Source: Calycina herbarum (taxonomy: Eukaryota > Ascomycota > Leotiomycetes > Helotiales > Pezizellaceae). Taken from it: a DNA stretch of 64,000 nt. The DNA lies in assembly GCA_001414485.1 (NCBI GenBank), contig LLEY01000060.1, forward strand, positions 1 to 64,000. The letters run 5' to 3'. Below are positions 34,226 through 45,819 of this stretch, piece after piece. A model generated the notes under the pieces. The model worked only from the letters and a program-made list of their open reading frames with translations. It was not told the origin of the DNA and made no database searches. Made by a program: the position numbers and the translations under genes. How positions within the stretch are numbered: position 1 is the first letter of the stretch; each line of letters opens with the position of its first letter.

Positions 34226-34912
34226 ATGCCGAGCACACCCTTTCTCAAGGCCGCACGTGAAATCAGAAACAAAATATATGAAGAACTTTTGGTATTCGAT
34301 TTGCCAATTGAGATCATGACGAAATAGGGGATACTCCGCGGGAGCTCAACGAACCCGACAAAGAGCTTTGGACTTTGGCTTTCGATTCTCCGTGTTTGCA
34401 AGCGAATAAATATCGAGGCATGCACCATTCTCTACTCTAGAAACGCCTTCAAGTTCATAACGTCTTCCAACACGTATACCCTTACACCCTTCCTGAACAG
34501 TATCGGGCCAGACAGCGCGAGCTTCATCCGCAGAATCTGCATCGAGTTTCCGACTTTCGAGAACAACGACTTCGACGAAAGTTACGGTATCGCTCTCCCG
34601 ATCGGAACCTCGGACGAAACTTCGTTCAAGCTCGATGATGCCAGCACACAGACTTTGAGAGATATCAAAAACAACTGCGCAAGTCTTACCACCCTTGAGC
34701 TGTCACTTCAAAGTACCCGCTCGCTTAAACATAAGGTGGATGGAAATGGTTGGAGTCAGTTGGATACGAATGTCATTACGATTCTGGACAAGGAGTTAAG
34801 GTCTCTACCAGAATTGTCGGAGATAGTTGTTGATGTACATGTGGGGCATATAGATGGCACAGTGAAGAGGGCGATGAATCGTTGTGGCTGGACTATCAAG
34901 TCTCACTTGTAG
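34226..34912 (+). pseudogene. F-box-like/DUF-type fungal protein with one in-frame stop
   Basis: From ATG 34226 one frame runs to 34912 with a single TAG at 34325-34327. The N-terminus LKAAREIRNKIYEELLVFD and then LSILRVCKRINIEACTILY are the classic start of the abundant fungal family with a degenerate F-box (REIRNxIYxxLL ... LLxVCRQIxxEA). FLNSIGPDSASFIRRICIEF continues it. With the stop read as one residue, the product would be 228 residues. No intron of normal size can remove the TAG. It is most likely a nonsense pseudogene, or rarely a readthrough gene. Confidence 0.6.
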
Positions 34913-35172
34913 TTTCTGGACAACGGGATGTTTCACTCGCTTTTTGTATTCTCTTTTTGTTTCTGCGTTGCAAGAGCTCGATTTAACTTGTCCACTTGGC
35001 CATCGTGTGGGACGTGTTGTGTAATAGGATGTTCTTTTTACAAATTCGGACTTTTGATTGAGCAGGGAAGTTATATTACAATTAAAAATAGAGAAAGTTG
35101 AATGAAGCCCCAGAAGCTGTAAAGATGATACACCATCAAAGAATTCTCTGCCTTGGACATCGAAGTTTCAAA

Positions 35173-36885
35173 TCAATAGCTAGAATTTCCCACACAATCA
35201 AAGCTTTCCGCCACTGAAGTATCCCCATAACCACGATATTCCGCCACTAATGGGTAGACACAAAGCTTTCGAGTAAATTGTGTAGGAAGGAAGTCAGGCG
35301 TCTTAGCCGGAACAATTTCCGGAGCAGTTCCATTCTCCGCCCAAGATCTCAATACACCAAGAGCGTCAGTTGGGATGGCACCGGGGGTAGATCCAGCACC
35401 GCAATGATCCACACCAGGAGCAAAGAATAAGCGATAGTATTCATTGACTTTTGCGTTTCCTCCCATCACTTTCTCAACTTCATCGCGGTATTTGCTAGAG
35501 TCACTTGATGGAATCAACTGGTCAGCTTCTCCATGCCAATGCAAAAGCTTCGTACCCGAGCTTTGCAAAGTCGATAGGTCTGTTTTTGAGGATCGGATAA
35601 CCTGGGAAAATTTTGCAATAGATTCGGCTTCTATTTCAGCGAAATCAGCCTGATCGACTGTCGAAAGGTCGAAATTGATGTCTGCTTTGATAAAATCCTG
35701 AATCCAAGAAACCACGATAGAGAATGGGTTGCCAATGCGTGTCCCATTGACCAGGGTCGAGTTGGATAAAGCTTCCAAAGGTGTGGGGATGGACAAACCA
35801 TCCCATATTTTCTTCCCGTCAGTCGTGATAGGGCCGTCCCAGATGTTTTTGACAACTGTTGCAACAGTGTGTGTAATCGTAACCTCTTTCCCATCACATT
35901 GAACCTTCGAGCCTACAGCTGTGAAGGGGTCAAACTTGCACTTAGATAGGTCTGTGATAACACCGTCCTTCACGCCGTCAATCCCATCACACGAGGCAAT
36001 GGCAGCATTTGTGACAGCGTTTAGCTCGCAAACTGATGGGAAAGTCCCAGCATCTTTCATGGCAACTTGTGGCCAAAACATTGTTGGGACAAACTCGTCG
36101 AAATAAATTGCCGGAGCACCAGCGAGGATGCCGTCAAAAAGCTCCGGATATTGTTGAGCTGCCTCCATACCTTGACGACCACCGGTAGAACATCCACTCC
36201 AGTAAGAATATTCCGGCTTTTGTCCATAGTAACTTGCTGTGACTGCCTTGCCCACAGTAACAACATCGTGCGGCGAACGTGTAGCAAGATTCCTCAGAAA
36301 TTCGATATTCGTCGATCCATCTGCTTTGAATGCCCAAGATCTCCCGCTCAGAGCGTCATAACCAAGTCCACCATCTGTAGAAGCTGTGGCGTATCCTTGG
36401 GCTGCCACGGGTGCAAGTCCAGAGGCGTCTTGGCCTGGTGCAAATCCTCCACCTCCGAGTGAGACAAATCGGCCATTGTAACCTTCAAGTGGAAGCCAGA
36501 CTTGAACCATAACAGTATCGTTTACTCCAGGATGAGTAAGCGTAACATTTACTTCACAGACACTGACAGTCACTGGTGGACCGGGGAAAAGTGGCCCGCC
36601 AGGTACGGTGCGATTGTGATATTCCTGAGTTGTGACAGAAAGAATCTCTTTTCCTTCGATCTGTGGTGCGGGTATGTTTGAGCAGACTGGTGTTCTCTTG
36701 GTAATAACATGGCAACTGGAAGCCTGAAAGAAGAGGGAGGTGAAAATGGGGAATGAAGAATACATGGTGGGCAAAACTCTGACGGACTGAGTGACTCGCT
36801 TTTGAGGTGTTTGAACTCTTGCTGGAAAAAAGTATTGTAGAAAGTGGGAAAGGGCACTTCTTGTAGTAGTTCTCCCACTTGCCAT
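35173..36885 (-). CDS. Secreted tannase / feruloyl esterase family protein
   Basis: A single exon, 570 codons from ATG 36885; an in-frame ATG at 36765 (residue 41) is a better start because it places a hydrophobic signal peptide (MYSSFPIFTSLFFQASSC) at the N-terminus, followed by a KR processing site. The tannase/FaeB fold is clear: GRFVSLGGGGFAPG, YATASTDGGLGYD, nucleophile motif GCSTGGRQG (about residues 231-239), LAGAPAIYFDEF, a calcium-loop-like DGIDGVKDGVITD, catalytic Asp in WHGEADQLIPSSD and His in GVDHCGAGS. A Cys next to the Ser and another next to the His fit the CS-D-HC arrangement. It hydrolyses ester bonds of plant phenolics outside the cell. Confidence 0.9.
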   Translation of the reverse strand: MASGRTTTRSALSHFLQYFFPARVQTPQKRVTQSVRVLPTMYSSFPIFTSLFFQASSCHVITKRTPVCSNIPAPQIEGKEILSVTTQEYHNRTVPGGPLFPGPPVTVSVCEVNVTLTHPGVNDTVMVQVWLPLEGYNGRFVSLGGGGFAPGQDASGLAPVAAQGYATASTDGGLGYDALSGRSWAFKADGSTNIEFLRNLATRSPHDVVTVGKAVTASYYGQKPEYSYWSGCSTGGRQGMEAAQQYPELFDGILAGAPAIYFDEFVPTMFWPQVAMKDAGTFPSVCELNAVTNAAIASCDGIDGVKDGVITDLSKCKFDPFTAVGSKVQCDGKEVTITHTVATVVKNIWDGPITTDGKKIWDGLSIPTPLEALSNSTLVNGTRIGNPFSIVVSWIQDFIKADINFDLSTVDQADFAEIEAESIAKFSQVIRSSKTDLSTLQSSGTKLLHWHGEADQLIPSSDSSKYRDEVEKVMGGNAKVNEYYRLFFAPGVDHCGAGSTPGAIPTDALGVLRSWAENGTAPEIVPAKTPDFLPTQFTRKLCVYPLVAEYRGYGDTSVAESFDCVGNSSY

Positions 36886-38310
36886 TATTATGACTTCCTC
36901 GGCACTTGCAATTTGAAGGCAGTAGATCTCCGACAGGGGTATTTCTATTAGTGGATTTAAACGAGCTAATGACGCCGCTGCCCGTACGGAAAGGATTTAA
37001 GACGGGGATGTTGGGGATCGAAAATCCGGCTTGGGATAAAACTACGTGGACCATGACCCGTTCAATTTTAGGGTTAAACAACCCCTTTTATGTCAAAATG
37101 GTCGCTTGATAATACAAATTTTGTCATCACATCGGCGTTACCAAAACGAGTCTGAGCCATGATGAGCAAGAATCTGCTACAATGCGGCGCGGGGTAATCT
37201 CAAACCCAGAAACGGCAAGAAACGCAGTCAGCCTAACTTTCCCTCAAGATATCAAACTTGATTGTGCTATACAACGAGAATGACAATAGGGTTTTCTCGG
37301 ATACACCTGCTTGGTTAATACTCCCCCCCCCCCCCGGTATTGTCTGTCATGTGCAAGGATAGTTTGGCAGTGAAATGTCTGTGCGGTCTACAGACAATTA
37401 GGGGGGNAGGGGGGGGGGGGGGAGAGTATTATAAGGTAACGAAAACATGTCACTGTACAGTCGTTTAAGTAAGATGCCGTTTTGTGTCACGCTTCTCCAA
37501 TCATCATTTCGAAATTAAATGTCCGCAAACAGGCACCCAGTCGTTGAAAGCGTAGGAGGATGAGAAGATTATTTCCAAAACACTGTCAGGATAGAGTCAT
37601 TCAGACTGATTCTGTTCGATGGTAACACTCCTTGGGTGAGACAGTGTTAAGTCAAGGAGTCTGTCTGTAAGGAACCTTCTACAACTTTGCTACTTGGTCA
37701 CACCGCAAAGGCTCAGACAAAACTGAAAAGTACGTTTCCAATTGAGATGTCGTTGAACAGATTGGAACCTGTGAATATAAGTCAGGTGCGGTCAGTTTTC
37801 CCCTTCTAGTAACCGATCGGCTGTCGAATCGGTGGAGTAAGATCGGAAGAATGCATAGTGAAACTGTGTCACCCGAGAAGCAAAAGGCTTATAAATCTTT
37901 GTACCTTGGAAGGCTGTGACCTTTTGTGTTACGTCGAAATATCTCAGCTTCTCAGGGCTGTTATCTTTTTTCAAAATATGTCCTCTGTTGGGTATTTGGA
38001 CATGAGGGAGAAAACATTAGAAGTCATTGCGACTTGTATTTCCGCGAAAGAATGGCGAAAATCAAGTGTATTATGTTTTCATAGAAGATGAGTAGAATAA
38101 ATCCATACCTCACATGTTCTCCTTCCATTTCAGAAGGAAGAATTCAATTCGTCTGGCAATTTTTATTGAGACCATCACGGCTCTCATTTCTCCACGCTCA
38201 TCTCAAACTTTCCCTTCCATTTCTCAAAAACCGTTCGTGATAAAGTCGTTTCCAGCTCCTAGCCATTCATTACTTCCTCGTTTAGAACCGCTTCACTTTG
38301 TAAACACCTC
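36886..38310. other. Spacer containing a poly-C/poly-G inverted repeat
   Basis: No gene is supported in 1.4 kb. It includes the promoter side of the tannase gene and the inverted repeat at 37316-37433 that holds the only ambiguous base (N, 37407). The frames at 37858-38091 and 38114-38362 show no family of their own; the latter overlaps the start of the hydrolase pseudogene. Confidence 0.5.
37316..37433. repeat. Inverted repeat with homopolymer arms and an N
   Basis: The left arm reads TAATACTC, C13 (37323-37335), then GGTATTGTCTGT. The right arm reads ACAGACAATTA, a G tract interrupted by N and A (37401-37422), then AGAGTATTA. The arms are reverse complements around a loop of about 40 nt. 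A strong hairpin is expected, which also explains the ambiguous base call. It may be a worn MITE. Confidence 0.7.
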
Positions 38311-39073
38311 TCGTCTACAATTGCCTACTACGAAGCCGGTCAGCAAACGGCCTCGGTGGTAATGGACCAACCTTCTTCCTCCACCACAACGCATTTCGAT
38401 CCGGCCAACAGTCGGCTCTCGGTTACGACATCATAGAACTTCTCTACGCCCTAAAAATGCCACATACAATATTCGCAGGCTACGATTAGGGAGTAAGAGA
38501 AGCTTGTGTAGCCGCCGCACTTTGGCCAGAAAGATGCTCAGGTCTAGTCTCAGTAAACAACTACCGAATCCAAGATCTCTCTCGTGCATGGATACCACTT
38601 GATCTAAAAATCGAAGCAGGTTTCTGGTATTTCTTCTACTTCCTCAATCCTCGTGGTTCAGCAGCTCTTGCTCAGACACCGTAAGTTATCGCTCGCGTAG
38701 TGTGGACAAAGAACCATCCCCTGTAGAATTATACTACGTAAGAACTTGAGCGTGCTTCGATTCCATTGAGAGTCCAGATTTTGTGCATGTGGTGTTGCAT
38801 GTTTATAGACATCGGTTGTTGTATTCACATGTGAACTCAGAGTATGAGGAAATCGAGAGGCAGTTGTTGACTCAGCCAAAGATTAAGGTTCCTGCTGTTA
38901 CATTGGATGTAGTAGTTGATGGGAATTTTCCTGCTACGAATGGTACTCCTTCTCCGCAATATTCTGTTGGTCGGAGAGTTCATAGGTTTGTTGAGGGGGC
39001 GGGGCATAATTTGACGGGAGAAAAACCTCAGGCTTTCATTGATGCTGTCGCGGAAGTATTGATGCTTAAGTAG
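38311..39073 (+). pseudogene. Alpha/beta-hydrolase (epoxide-hydrolase-like) pseudogene
   Basis: Fragments in family order but different frames are: STIAYYEAG (beta-strand start), FRSGQQSALGYDIIELLYAL, IFAGYD then a TAG (38487-38489) then GVREACVAAALWPERCSGLV, IQDLSRAWIPL, GFWYFFYFLNPRGSAAL, then, after frameshifted DNA, SPDFVHVVLHVYRHR, VPAVTLDVVVDG and a final VEGAGHNLTGEKPQAFIDAV with catalytic His. The HGFP oxyanion segment expected after EAG is missing. The stop falls in the nucleophile motif GYDWG. With a deletion, at least one nonsense codon and a frameshift, the gene is dead. Family assignment is by the D-WG, LWPER and GAGH motifs. Confidence 0.75.
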
Positions 39074-39402
39074 CGGGAGAGGAAGACTAGTAGAGATGGA
39101 GGCTTTGGAGAAGGAATACATACTATCTACTTTTCTTCATCCAAGAACCGACCTTCTTTTGATGCCTAACCAAAGGTAGTAAGCGAGCTTAAGCGAATGA
39201 CTGGTGAATTTCTTCGCAGCAATACAACCTCGGACTTACATAATGGCCATAAAGCTTAATATATGGAGTAGGAAATGCATTAAAGTTCTATTGAGTAGAG
39301 ACCAGATAGCTTCGTTGTACACTTTGAATCTCTGCCCACGTACAAACCTCCTTCACACAACAACTCTCTCTCAAGAATGTTCCTTACACCCCATGCTCGG
39401 GA

Positions 39403-40932
39403 TCAGTAATCCAAAATTCTTTTCTCCGTCCAAAGAGTTTCAGGTCCAAGTACTCGCGCAGCTTTACTCTTCACAAGTCTCACCCGTCCATCTTCTCGCT
39501 CAACCCGATACAATACTAGTTCACCAGTATTCCATCCAAGATACTTAAGATTTTCAGGGATGTTCAAAGCCGTGGCATCCTCCAGAAACTCATCCGGAAG
39601 AGGCAGTCCACGAAGGTCCGTTAATCTCAGAGCACTAATAGAGGCATCAGGCGAGAGTATTCTCAAGACAGATTGCTGTTGTAGTCAGTATGAGCTACTC
39701 GAACCAGGAGTGGAAAGGCCTACCAAGTCATTGACACCCATGGGCTCTAGGTCAGTAGCTACCAGATCCATTGACAGTTCGCAGAGATTATCCAAACCCT
39801 GGAAATATTTTTTAATTATCTCTTGCAAGACCGGAGGCTCGTTCAGTATTGTGCCTTTCGATTGATGTTCTTCCTCTGCTGCAATCTCTGCCTCCTTAGA
39901 AGCCCTAGCTTCTCCGCGCCATGAGGTTCTCATCTTCAATTCCAGACATTTCACCCCCTTCGCTGCCTTCAAAACCATAGGATAATATCGACTCGGACAT
40001 CCCAAAATACGAAGATGCTTAAGTGTATCACTACCCAGGATTGCCGTATTTCCTGTATGATGCTTGAAACCAAAACTCAAAGTCTCAATATTAGGTAACC
40101 AATTCTTCTCAAATACAAATTCCTCATCCTCAGAATCCGACCACACATCCCAAACCAAAGATTTTATCCCAGGATGTCTAGAGATGAAGCAAGAGAAAGG
40201 TGTGTTATCCGGGCTGTGACCGTGGAAAGTAAAGGAGCTCAGAGACGGGAACGTGAAATCCCATGCTATATTTTTGAGACGACAGTCTTCCGAGTCGCAA
40301 TTTGGGAAAGAAAGTGTGAGGTTTTCAAGGGCTGAGGAAGCGTGTAAGATCTTGGAGATAAATTCTCCGTTATCGCCATGTGCTTCTTGTGCGTCGATTC
40401 GAAGGGTTTTGAGAGCGTTGAATTTCTCTGGGGGCCCAGACTAGAATGTATTAGCCCGCTGGCAATAGAATTGAGGAGGTTTGCTTACGAGCTCTACTAA
40501 GTTGTGAAGTTCATGAGTATTGAATACTAATTTCAACTTTTCGAGGGTTTGAGAAGTCCTCCATAGCGATCCCAAAATACTGGTGAGTTTCTAGGTTTAT
40601 GGAAGAGGTTCCTCCCAAGCGAATTCTTTCAGTCCATTTTCTGCTTGAATTAGGTCGATTATGGCGCCCATTTGTTGCGAGATTTCGAGATTAAGTTTAG
40701 AATCACTTTCTTCTCTCTCGGATTCTTCTAGGAAGCGGTATTCGCCATATTTATCGTTGTATTGGTCCTCGATCGCCTCGTCTTCCAGGATGTTTATGGT
40801 ATGGATTTGTTTTAGGAGGGAAGGATCGGAATTCAGGTTGTTAACTACGTTCCCCAAGCTTTTGAGACAGAAGATATGAAGACTCCGCGTCGTTGGGTAG
40901 AAGTTGTATTTGGGATCCGATGGCTCGCTCAT
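39403..40932 (-). pseudogene. LRR/F-box-associated protein with two adjacent stop codons
   Basis: Three phase-0 exons on the minus strand, 40489-40932, 39724-40440 and 39403-39675, split by two 48-nt introns with clear branch sites (GGCTAATAC, TACTGAC), give 478 codons. Exon 1 contains TAA (40597-40599) and TAG (40591-40593) two codons apart, in EEPLP*T*KLTSILGSLWRT. No GT donor exists nearby to splice them out. The sequence has LRR-like strands (ALKTLRIDAQ, LENLTLSF, PSLSSFTFHG, LKHLRILGC, CLELKM) typical of fungal F-box/LRR proteins, but no F-box is visible at the start. It is probably a recent nonsense pseudogene. Confidence 0.6.
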
Positions 40933-42161
40933 CGTGATGCAGTAACGGGGATGTATGTAATAATGGGATGAATGAGGTTTTGGAGGCAGTGATTGATCAA
41001 TATTCCAAATTACTTAAGGTAGAAGCTGGCGTACGAAGTAATTATATTCTGCAGGCCAGCATCTGGCGTCACGCTGTCGCCATCCGAGTCACTCACCGTT
41101 CCCTACACTGAGGTTTCGTTGTGGTGATGCCAGTGGGATGAAGCGCCACCCCCAGCGATTCGTTTTCGAGAACGAAAAAGTGTGTATATGAGAGGGTGAG
41201 TAGGATGTTCGTGCCTTCCCTCCTCATGACGCGGCATGGGTTCGGAGCGATCCCAAGTTGAGCTCTGCACTCAATTCCATGTAGCTCCTTCCCTCTTGAC
41301 AACCTCTCAACGCGAAACCTCAATCTCGTATTACATAGGCCGAACCCGTGTGTTCTCTGCTCTCGCCACCATGGTGGTGTGAAGTCGAGGTCGCGATCCA
41401 AGTAAAAGGGAGGAGCGACCCTGACCCGACCGGGGGGTTTTAGTGCGCAGCTTTAGGCTTGATCATGAAATCCAAATCAAGTCGCCATACCTAAAGTGAC
41501 TATTAAAAAAAGAGAACAAGAATATTGCAAGCAGTTAACCTACGAATGCTCTCTCTTCCTTTAGATCAATGTCTTACAAGGGTTGTGATTCGACGCGAGT
41601 AAGTGGCTCATCGAAGACGTTCTCATCAACCCCATTGATGGTAGTGTTGGGATCCTTAGTCGCCATTTCAGCGTACGTTGAACTCTTCTATCGCTGATTC
41701 ATAAAGAGAAGTAAGGGATGGCCTGAGAAGATGATGTAAATTTGGCAAACCTTGGAAGAGAAATTTCATTTTTTTGGTACTTCACACCAGTTTTTTCTCG
41801 AACGAGAATAGTAACGATAGCATCAAAATTGAGGATGAAGAGGTGCTTGGTATCGACCCACATTTCTACGGGTCAACCGCGCAATGAACCACGCCGACGG
41901 AAATATTTGGGGAATTAACGATAGAAAGGAGCAAATTCCATACCACCTGGGTAAACATACAAGTACCCTTTGGTTTAAACGCTTACGGTGGCCCGGATTG
42001 TAGCGAACATTTACCGCTAAATAGCAAATATAGAATCTTTGACAGTCAATCCCCCCGGCTCCCGCCCATCTTCGACACTTGCAGCTTGATTCATCTTTGG
42101 AAGAACGAAGACATTATATACCACGCCATGAAAGAACTCAATTCATTCCTAATTCCTCTCC
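40933..42161. other. Spacer with no supported gene
   Basis: 1.2 kb between the LRR-like pseudogene and the GH5 gene. A 102-codon minus-strand frame at 41093-41401 starts at a non-ATG codon and shows no family. Nothing else was seen. Confidence 0.5.
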
Positions 42162-43726
42162 TCAAAGGGTAGCAAGGAGCCAAAAGCCAGCAACAACCAG
42201 CATCGACAAGCCCAAGCTACTGCCCTCAATCCGACCATTACCCGCACCTTTAAAAACACTCTGCGTTACGTTCGCCGCAGGCGTGTCAGATGTCCCAGCA
42301 ACAACCTTTGTACTATTCGATCCCCCGGTTCTCATACCAACCAGACATTGCGTGACAATATCCTGATCCACAAAACTCCCATTCGAGCCCTTGGGTGTCA
42401 TCGTCAAATTATAGGATAGTGGAGAAAACCCGCCAGCTGCCCATCCAGTGTACCCCAGATAAACGTCCGAATTATCGTTGATGAATTTCATCGTCGCGCA
42501 AAAATTGGTGAGACACTGTGCAGTAGAACCATCAGTAAGAGTCTACAATTGCATAAAAGAAGCTCACCAACTTACAGAAGTAGTATTCCCTCCACCCGTC
42601 TCACTCAAAATAGCCTGTCTCCCATTCGCCTTCAAGAATTTCGCCAACGGCATGAAGGTATCAGTGACATGATCAGAAGTACATTCCAGATGGGTGCCAC
42701 TCCCATCAGAATCAAGATACTTGTGGACATCAAAGATAAGACTGGTATTACTCCCATCCAAATTATGAACCGTACTCAAATTCCCTGCAGAACCGTTACC
42801 GACAAAGGTTTGCGCACCGGTGAAATCGTTTCCGGGTAGTAAGATCATTTGTGTTGTAGCTCCTGCTTTGCGAATGGCTGTTACTGCAGCTTGTACCGTC
42901 GCTGCCCAAATTTTCAGGTCCGGGATGTCGTGCGGCTCGTTCATGATGCCGAAAATGACATTTTGTTGGGTGGCGTACTGAGAAATAAAATTAGTGAAGA
43001 AAAAGAGAGACGAGATGAGCATTAGAATACCTTCGTAGCAATTTGAGACCATAAGTTTGCGAAATCTTCATTGCTTGGTCCCCCTTGACCTATTATCTTA
43101 TTGTTGAAGCGAGCGTAGTTGTGAACATCAATAATACACTTCGCGCCCGTCCCAAGACATGCCTGAACGAGTTGATCATATTGCCCGAAGCTACTGGAAT
43201 CCAATGTCCCCGACGCTGCCGCGTTCGTTCGAGTGCTGTTCCATCCCAAGGTGCCATTCATGGGCGTGGTTGAGTTTCCTTGGATTGAAGCTCGGTTTGT
43301 CGAATTACTATTACCACCCGAAGGAGCTTCGGTGCTGTTGATTAAAAATTGCCAACTGACAGCTATAAATATATGTTAGAAGTATTTCCTCCACGTCGAA
43401 GACATAACTTACGCAATCGAAAAGTATTCAAACCATCATCATTAACGAAATGTTGCATTTGCCCAGCTCCATCTACGCCACTGAGTGACTTCAGCGGACC
43501 CTGCGCATTCTTCAGAGTGGCAGTTCCCTAGTAACGTTAGAAATCGACAAGGAATCCCGGATCTTCTCACTCACCGTAATTTCAGCACCAAAATCAAAGC
43601 CCGCAATATTGACACCCTGAAATAATTAACAGCCGACCAATATCCATAACAAAAGGACCAACTAACAGCCAACGAAGACACAGCTCCCACAGACACGACG
43701 CTACAAAAGAATGGAAGAAGAAACAT
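42162..43726 (-). CDS. Secreted GH5 endo-glucanase with possible GPI anchor
   Basis: Six exons on the minus strand: 43667-43726, 43575-43616, 43413-43527, 43031-43362, 42576-42977 and 42162-42515, giving 434 residues. The signal peptide is MFLLPFFCSVVSVGAVSSLA. The mature start GVNIAGFDFGAEIT resembles fungal Cel5A endoglucanases. GH5 landmarks are LNTFRLPVSWQFL, CIIDVHNYAR, acid/base Glu197 in FGIMNEPHD, HKYLDSDGSGTH and nucleophile Glu309 in ILSETGGG. There is no CBM1. The C-terminus is Ser/Gly-rich and ends in a hydrophobic stretch (LGLSMLVVAGFWLLATL), suggesting a GPI anchor. It likely cleaves beta-1,4-glucan (cellulose). The introns are 47-60 nt; the first donor is GTTAGT. Confidence 0.92.
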
Positions 43727-44413
43727 CGCCAGCGATTATATTTAATTAAAAAAGCGATTGCAAAAAACAAAAGGGTGAGCGCGTGGAAAGGACTGGATTG
43801 ATCTGATCACCAATCCGAAAGATCGGTCGATGCAGCGGAACTTGGGATGATAAGTGAAAGAAATCCACAGACGACGTCAGAGATTGGAAGGAAAAAGAGC
43901 ACTTAGCCTATCCAGCGCCAGACGATCGGCGTGTGATGAAGCTTAATTCCTCGAGATATACAATGCATTCAAGATCCAGCGGCAATGCATATTCCACCAT
44001 CCAATAGCATTCGTCACTCGACGACTCAAATGTGGGGAGCCTCCCGCCGAGTTTTCAACTCCAGGATCGGTAGGCAGCCAGTCCGTCCGTTGGTGCATGA
44101 TGTGCATATTTTCTGTGTTGAAAGAACGGAAAACTGAGACTGTTCATGCTTTGGATTGAGCACGGATGATGGGATTTCGGAATATTTCTCCTTTAACCGG
44201 TTTCGCTAATCGGGAGACCCCCACGAACCACTCCCAAGACGGGTTCACGAACTGGTAGTAGATCACTTACTTTATTTCCGTTCATCGTGGTAGAAGTTCC
44301 GAAACTCGGGTGAGTAGAAATATTGGTAGAATTCACGTCAGTTGTATCAACCAAGTATTCTCCAAGAAACTGCCTGTTTGCCCTCACAAAACGTTCTTCC
44401 ATACCCCTCCAAT
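43727..44413. other. Intergenic region, GH5 promoter side
   Basis: About 690 bp. It holds the upstream region of the GH5 gene and the 3' end region of the alcohol dehydrogenase gene. No additional gene is supported. Confidence 0.5.
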
Positions 44414-45819
44414 TCAATTGTGTTCCACCTCGAAGATTACCTTTTGAACCATGGCCTTATTAAAAATGTCATATCCTTCCACCGCTTGACTGTATCCAGG
44501 ATCTCGGAGTCAGTTTACTTGTTCGGGTGAAATGAAGGACCGCAAGAGAAGAACAGGGAATGAATGACTCACCTCATAGGCATGATCTTATCTGTCATGA
44601 AGCTAAACAAATCAGTATACTGTCAAGTTCTCTGGGGGTTACACTTACTCCAGAAGAAGTTGGTTCTTCTTCAACACCTCAAGTGCTTGGGGGAAGATAC
44701 CTGGATAATGTTAGCTATGATAACTAGCAGAGGGAAAGCAACATACTCCTCACAGGACACCGCCCCATCTGAACTCTTAGATTCTTCCCATATGCCTCAG
44801 TCCCAGACCAGGGAATCTCCCCATTGTGAACCCCAAAACTGGAGATAGTACCCCAAGGTCTCAAAAGATCAAATCCAGTTCTCAAAGCATCAGCATGTCC
44901 AACGCCCTCGATGACTGCATCAGCACCTCTCCCGTTCGTCAACTCCTTCACTCTCGCCACCAGCTCTGCTCAGCGTCAGCGACTTCATTCCACAAAAACA
45001 GTACCATGCTCTTACCAGCTTTACTAGTCTGATCATTGAAAACCTCAGCACCAAGTTTCTTCGCCAGCGCCAACCTACTCTCCACCCTATCAATAGCAAC
45101 AACAACCTTCGGCTTATACTCCAGAGCGTTAATAAGTGCACACAACCCCACCGGTCCACACCCAATCAAAACAACCACACTCTGACTTATAGTTTCCTGA
45201 TCAAATCCCTTGAATGCATTCGCCGCCGCAAAATACCCGGTCGGAAAGATATCAGCCATCAACACCAATTTCTTTTCGTCGATTCCCTCTGGAGCCTTGA
45301 CAGCTGTGGCATCCGCTAACGGCACTCGCATGTATTCCGCCTGACCACCATCTAGCATCGGACAACCGAACAGAAGCGATTTTTCACAGCGAGAAGAGTA
45401 TCCTTGGAGACAATAGAAACACTCCCCGCAAGAGACTGTGAAGGGCATCACGACAGTGTCACCCTTCCTATGGTTTTTAACTGACGAGCCTAGTTCCACC
45501 ACCTCGCCGGTAGTTTCGTGACCCTGTGAAATGTTAACTCAACACACACGCCACCGAGAATACCCATTTACCATCACAAAGTCTGGTGCACTCGGCTGAT
45601 GCCCTCGAAAAACATGAAGCTCGCTATGGGCGGTCAGGTGATGTAAAATGATATTAGAACTTCTATGTCGGGTTGCTTGACTTACCTCCCGCATAATGCC
45701 GAGTATTTAACCTTGACAATAATATCGGTTGAGTCGATAATCTTGGGAATAGGCCGGTCCTCGATCTGGACATTCAGCGTGCCCTTCAGTACAATGGCCT
45801 TCATTGTATCTTTCGCCAT
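44414..45819 (-). CDS. Zinc-dependent alcohol dehydrogenase (MDR superfamily)
   Basis: Seven exons on the minus strand: 45686-45819, 45572-45623, 45016-45523, 44747-44965, 44649-44700, 44573-44602 and 44414-44489, giving 356 residues. Catalytic zinc ligands are Cys43 (ALCGSELH), His64 and Glu65 (GHET). The structural zinc site is Cys94, Cys97, Cys100 and Cys108 (SCGECFYCLQGYSSRC). The Rossmann motif VVLIGCGPVGLCA is followed by the acidic AIDRVES. GRCPVRSIFPQALEVLKKNQ is typical of the formaldehyde-dehydrogenase-like branch. It is a cytosolic NAD(P)-dependent oxidoreductase with unknown substrate. Start choice: MAKDTMKAIV at 45819 is the first good ATG. Confidence 0.9.

Noticed and set aside
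41093..41401. 102-codon minus-strand frame
   Set aside because: It begins at a non-ATG codon and has no upstream exon or domain.
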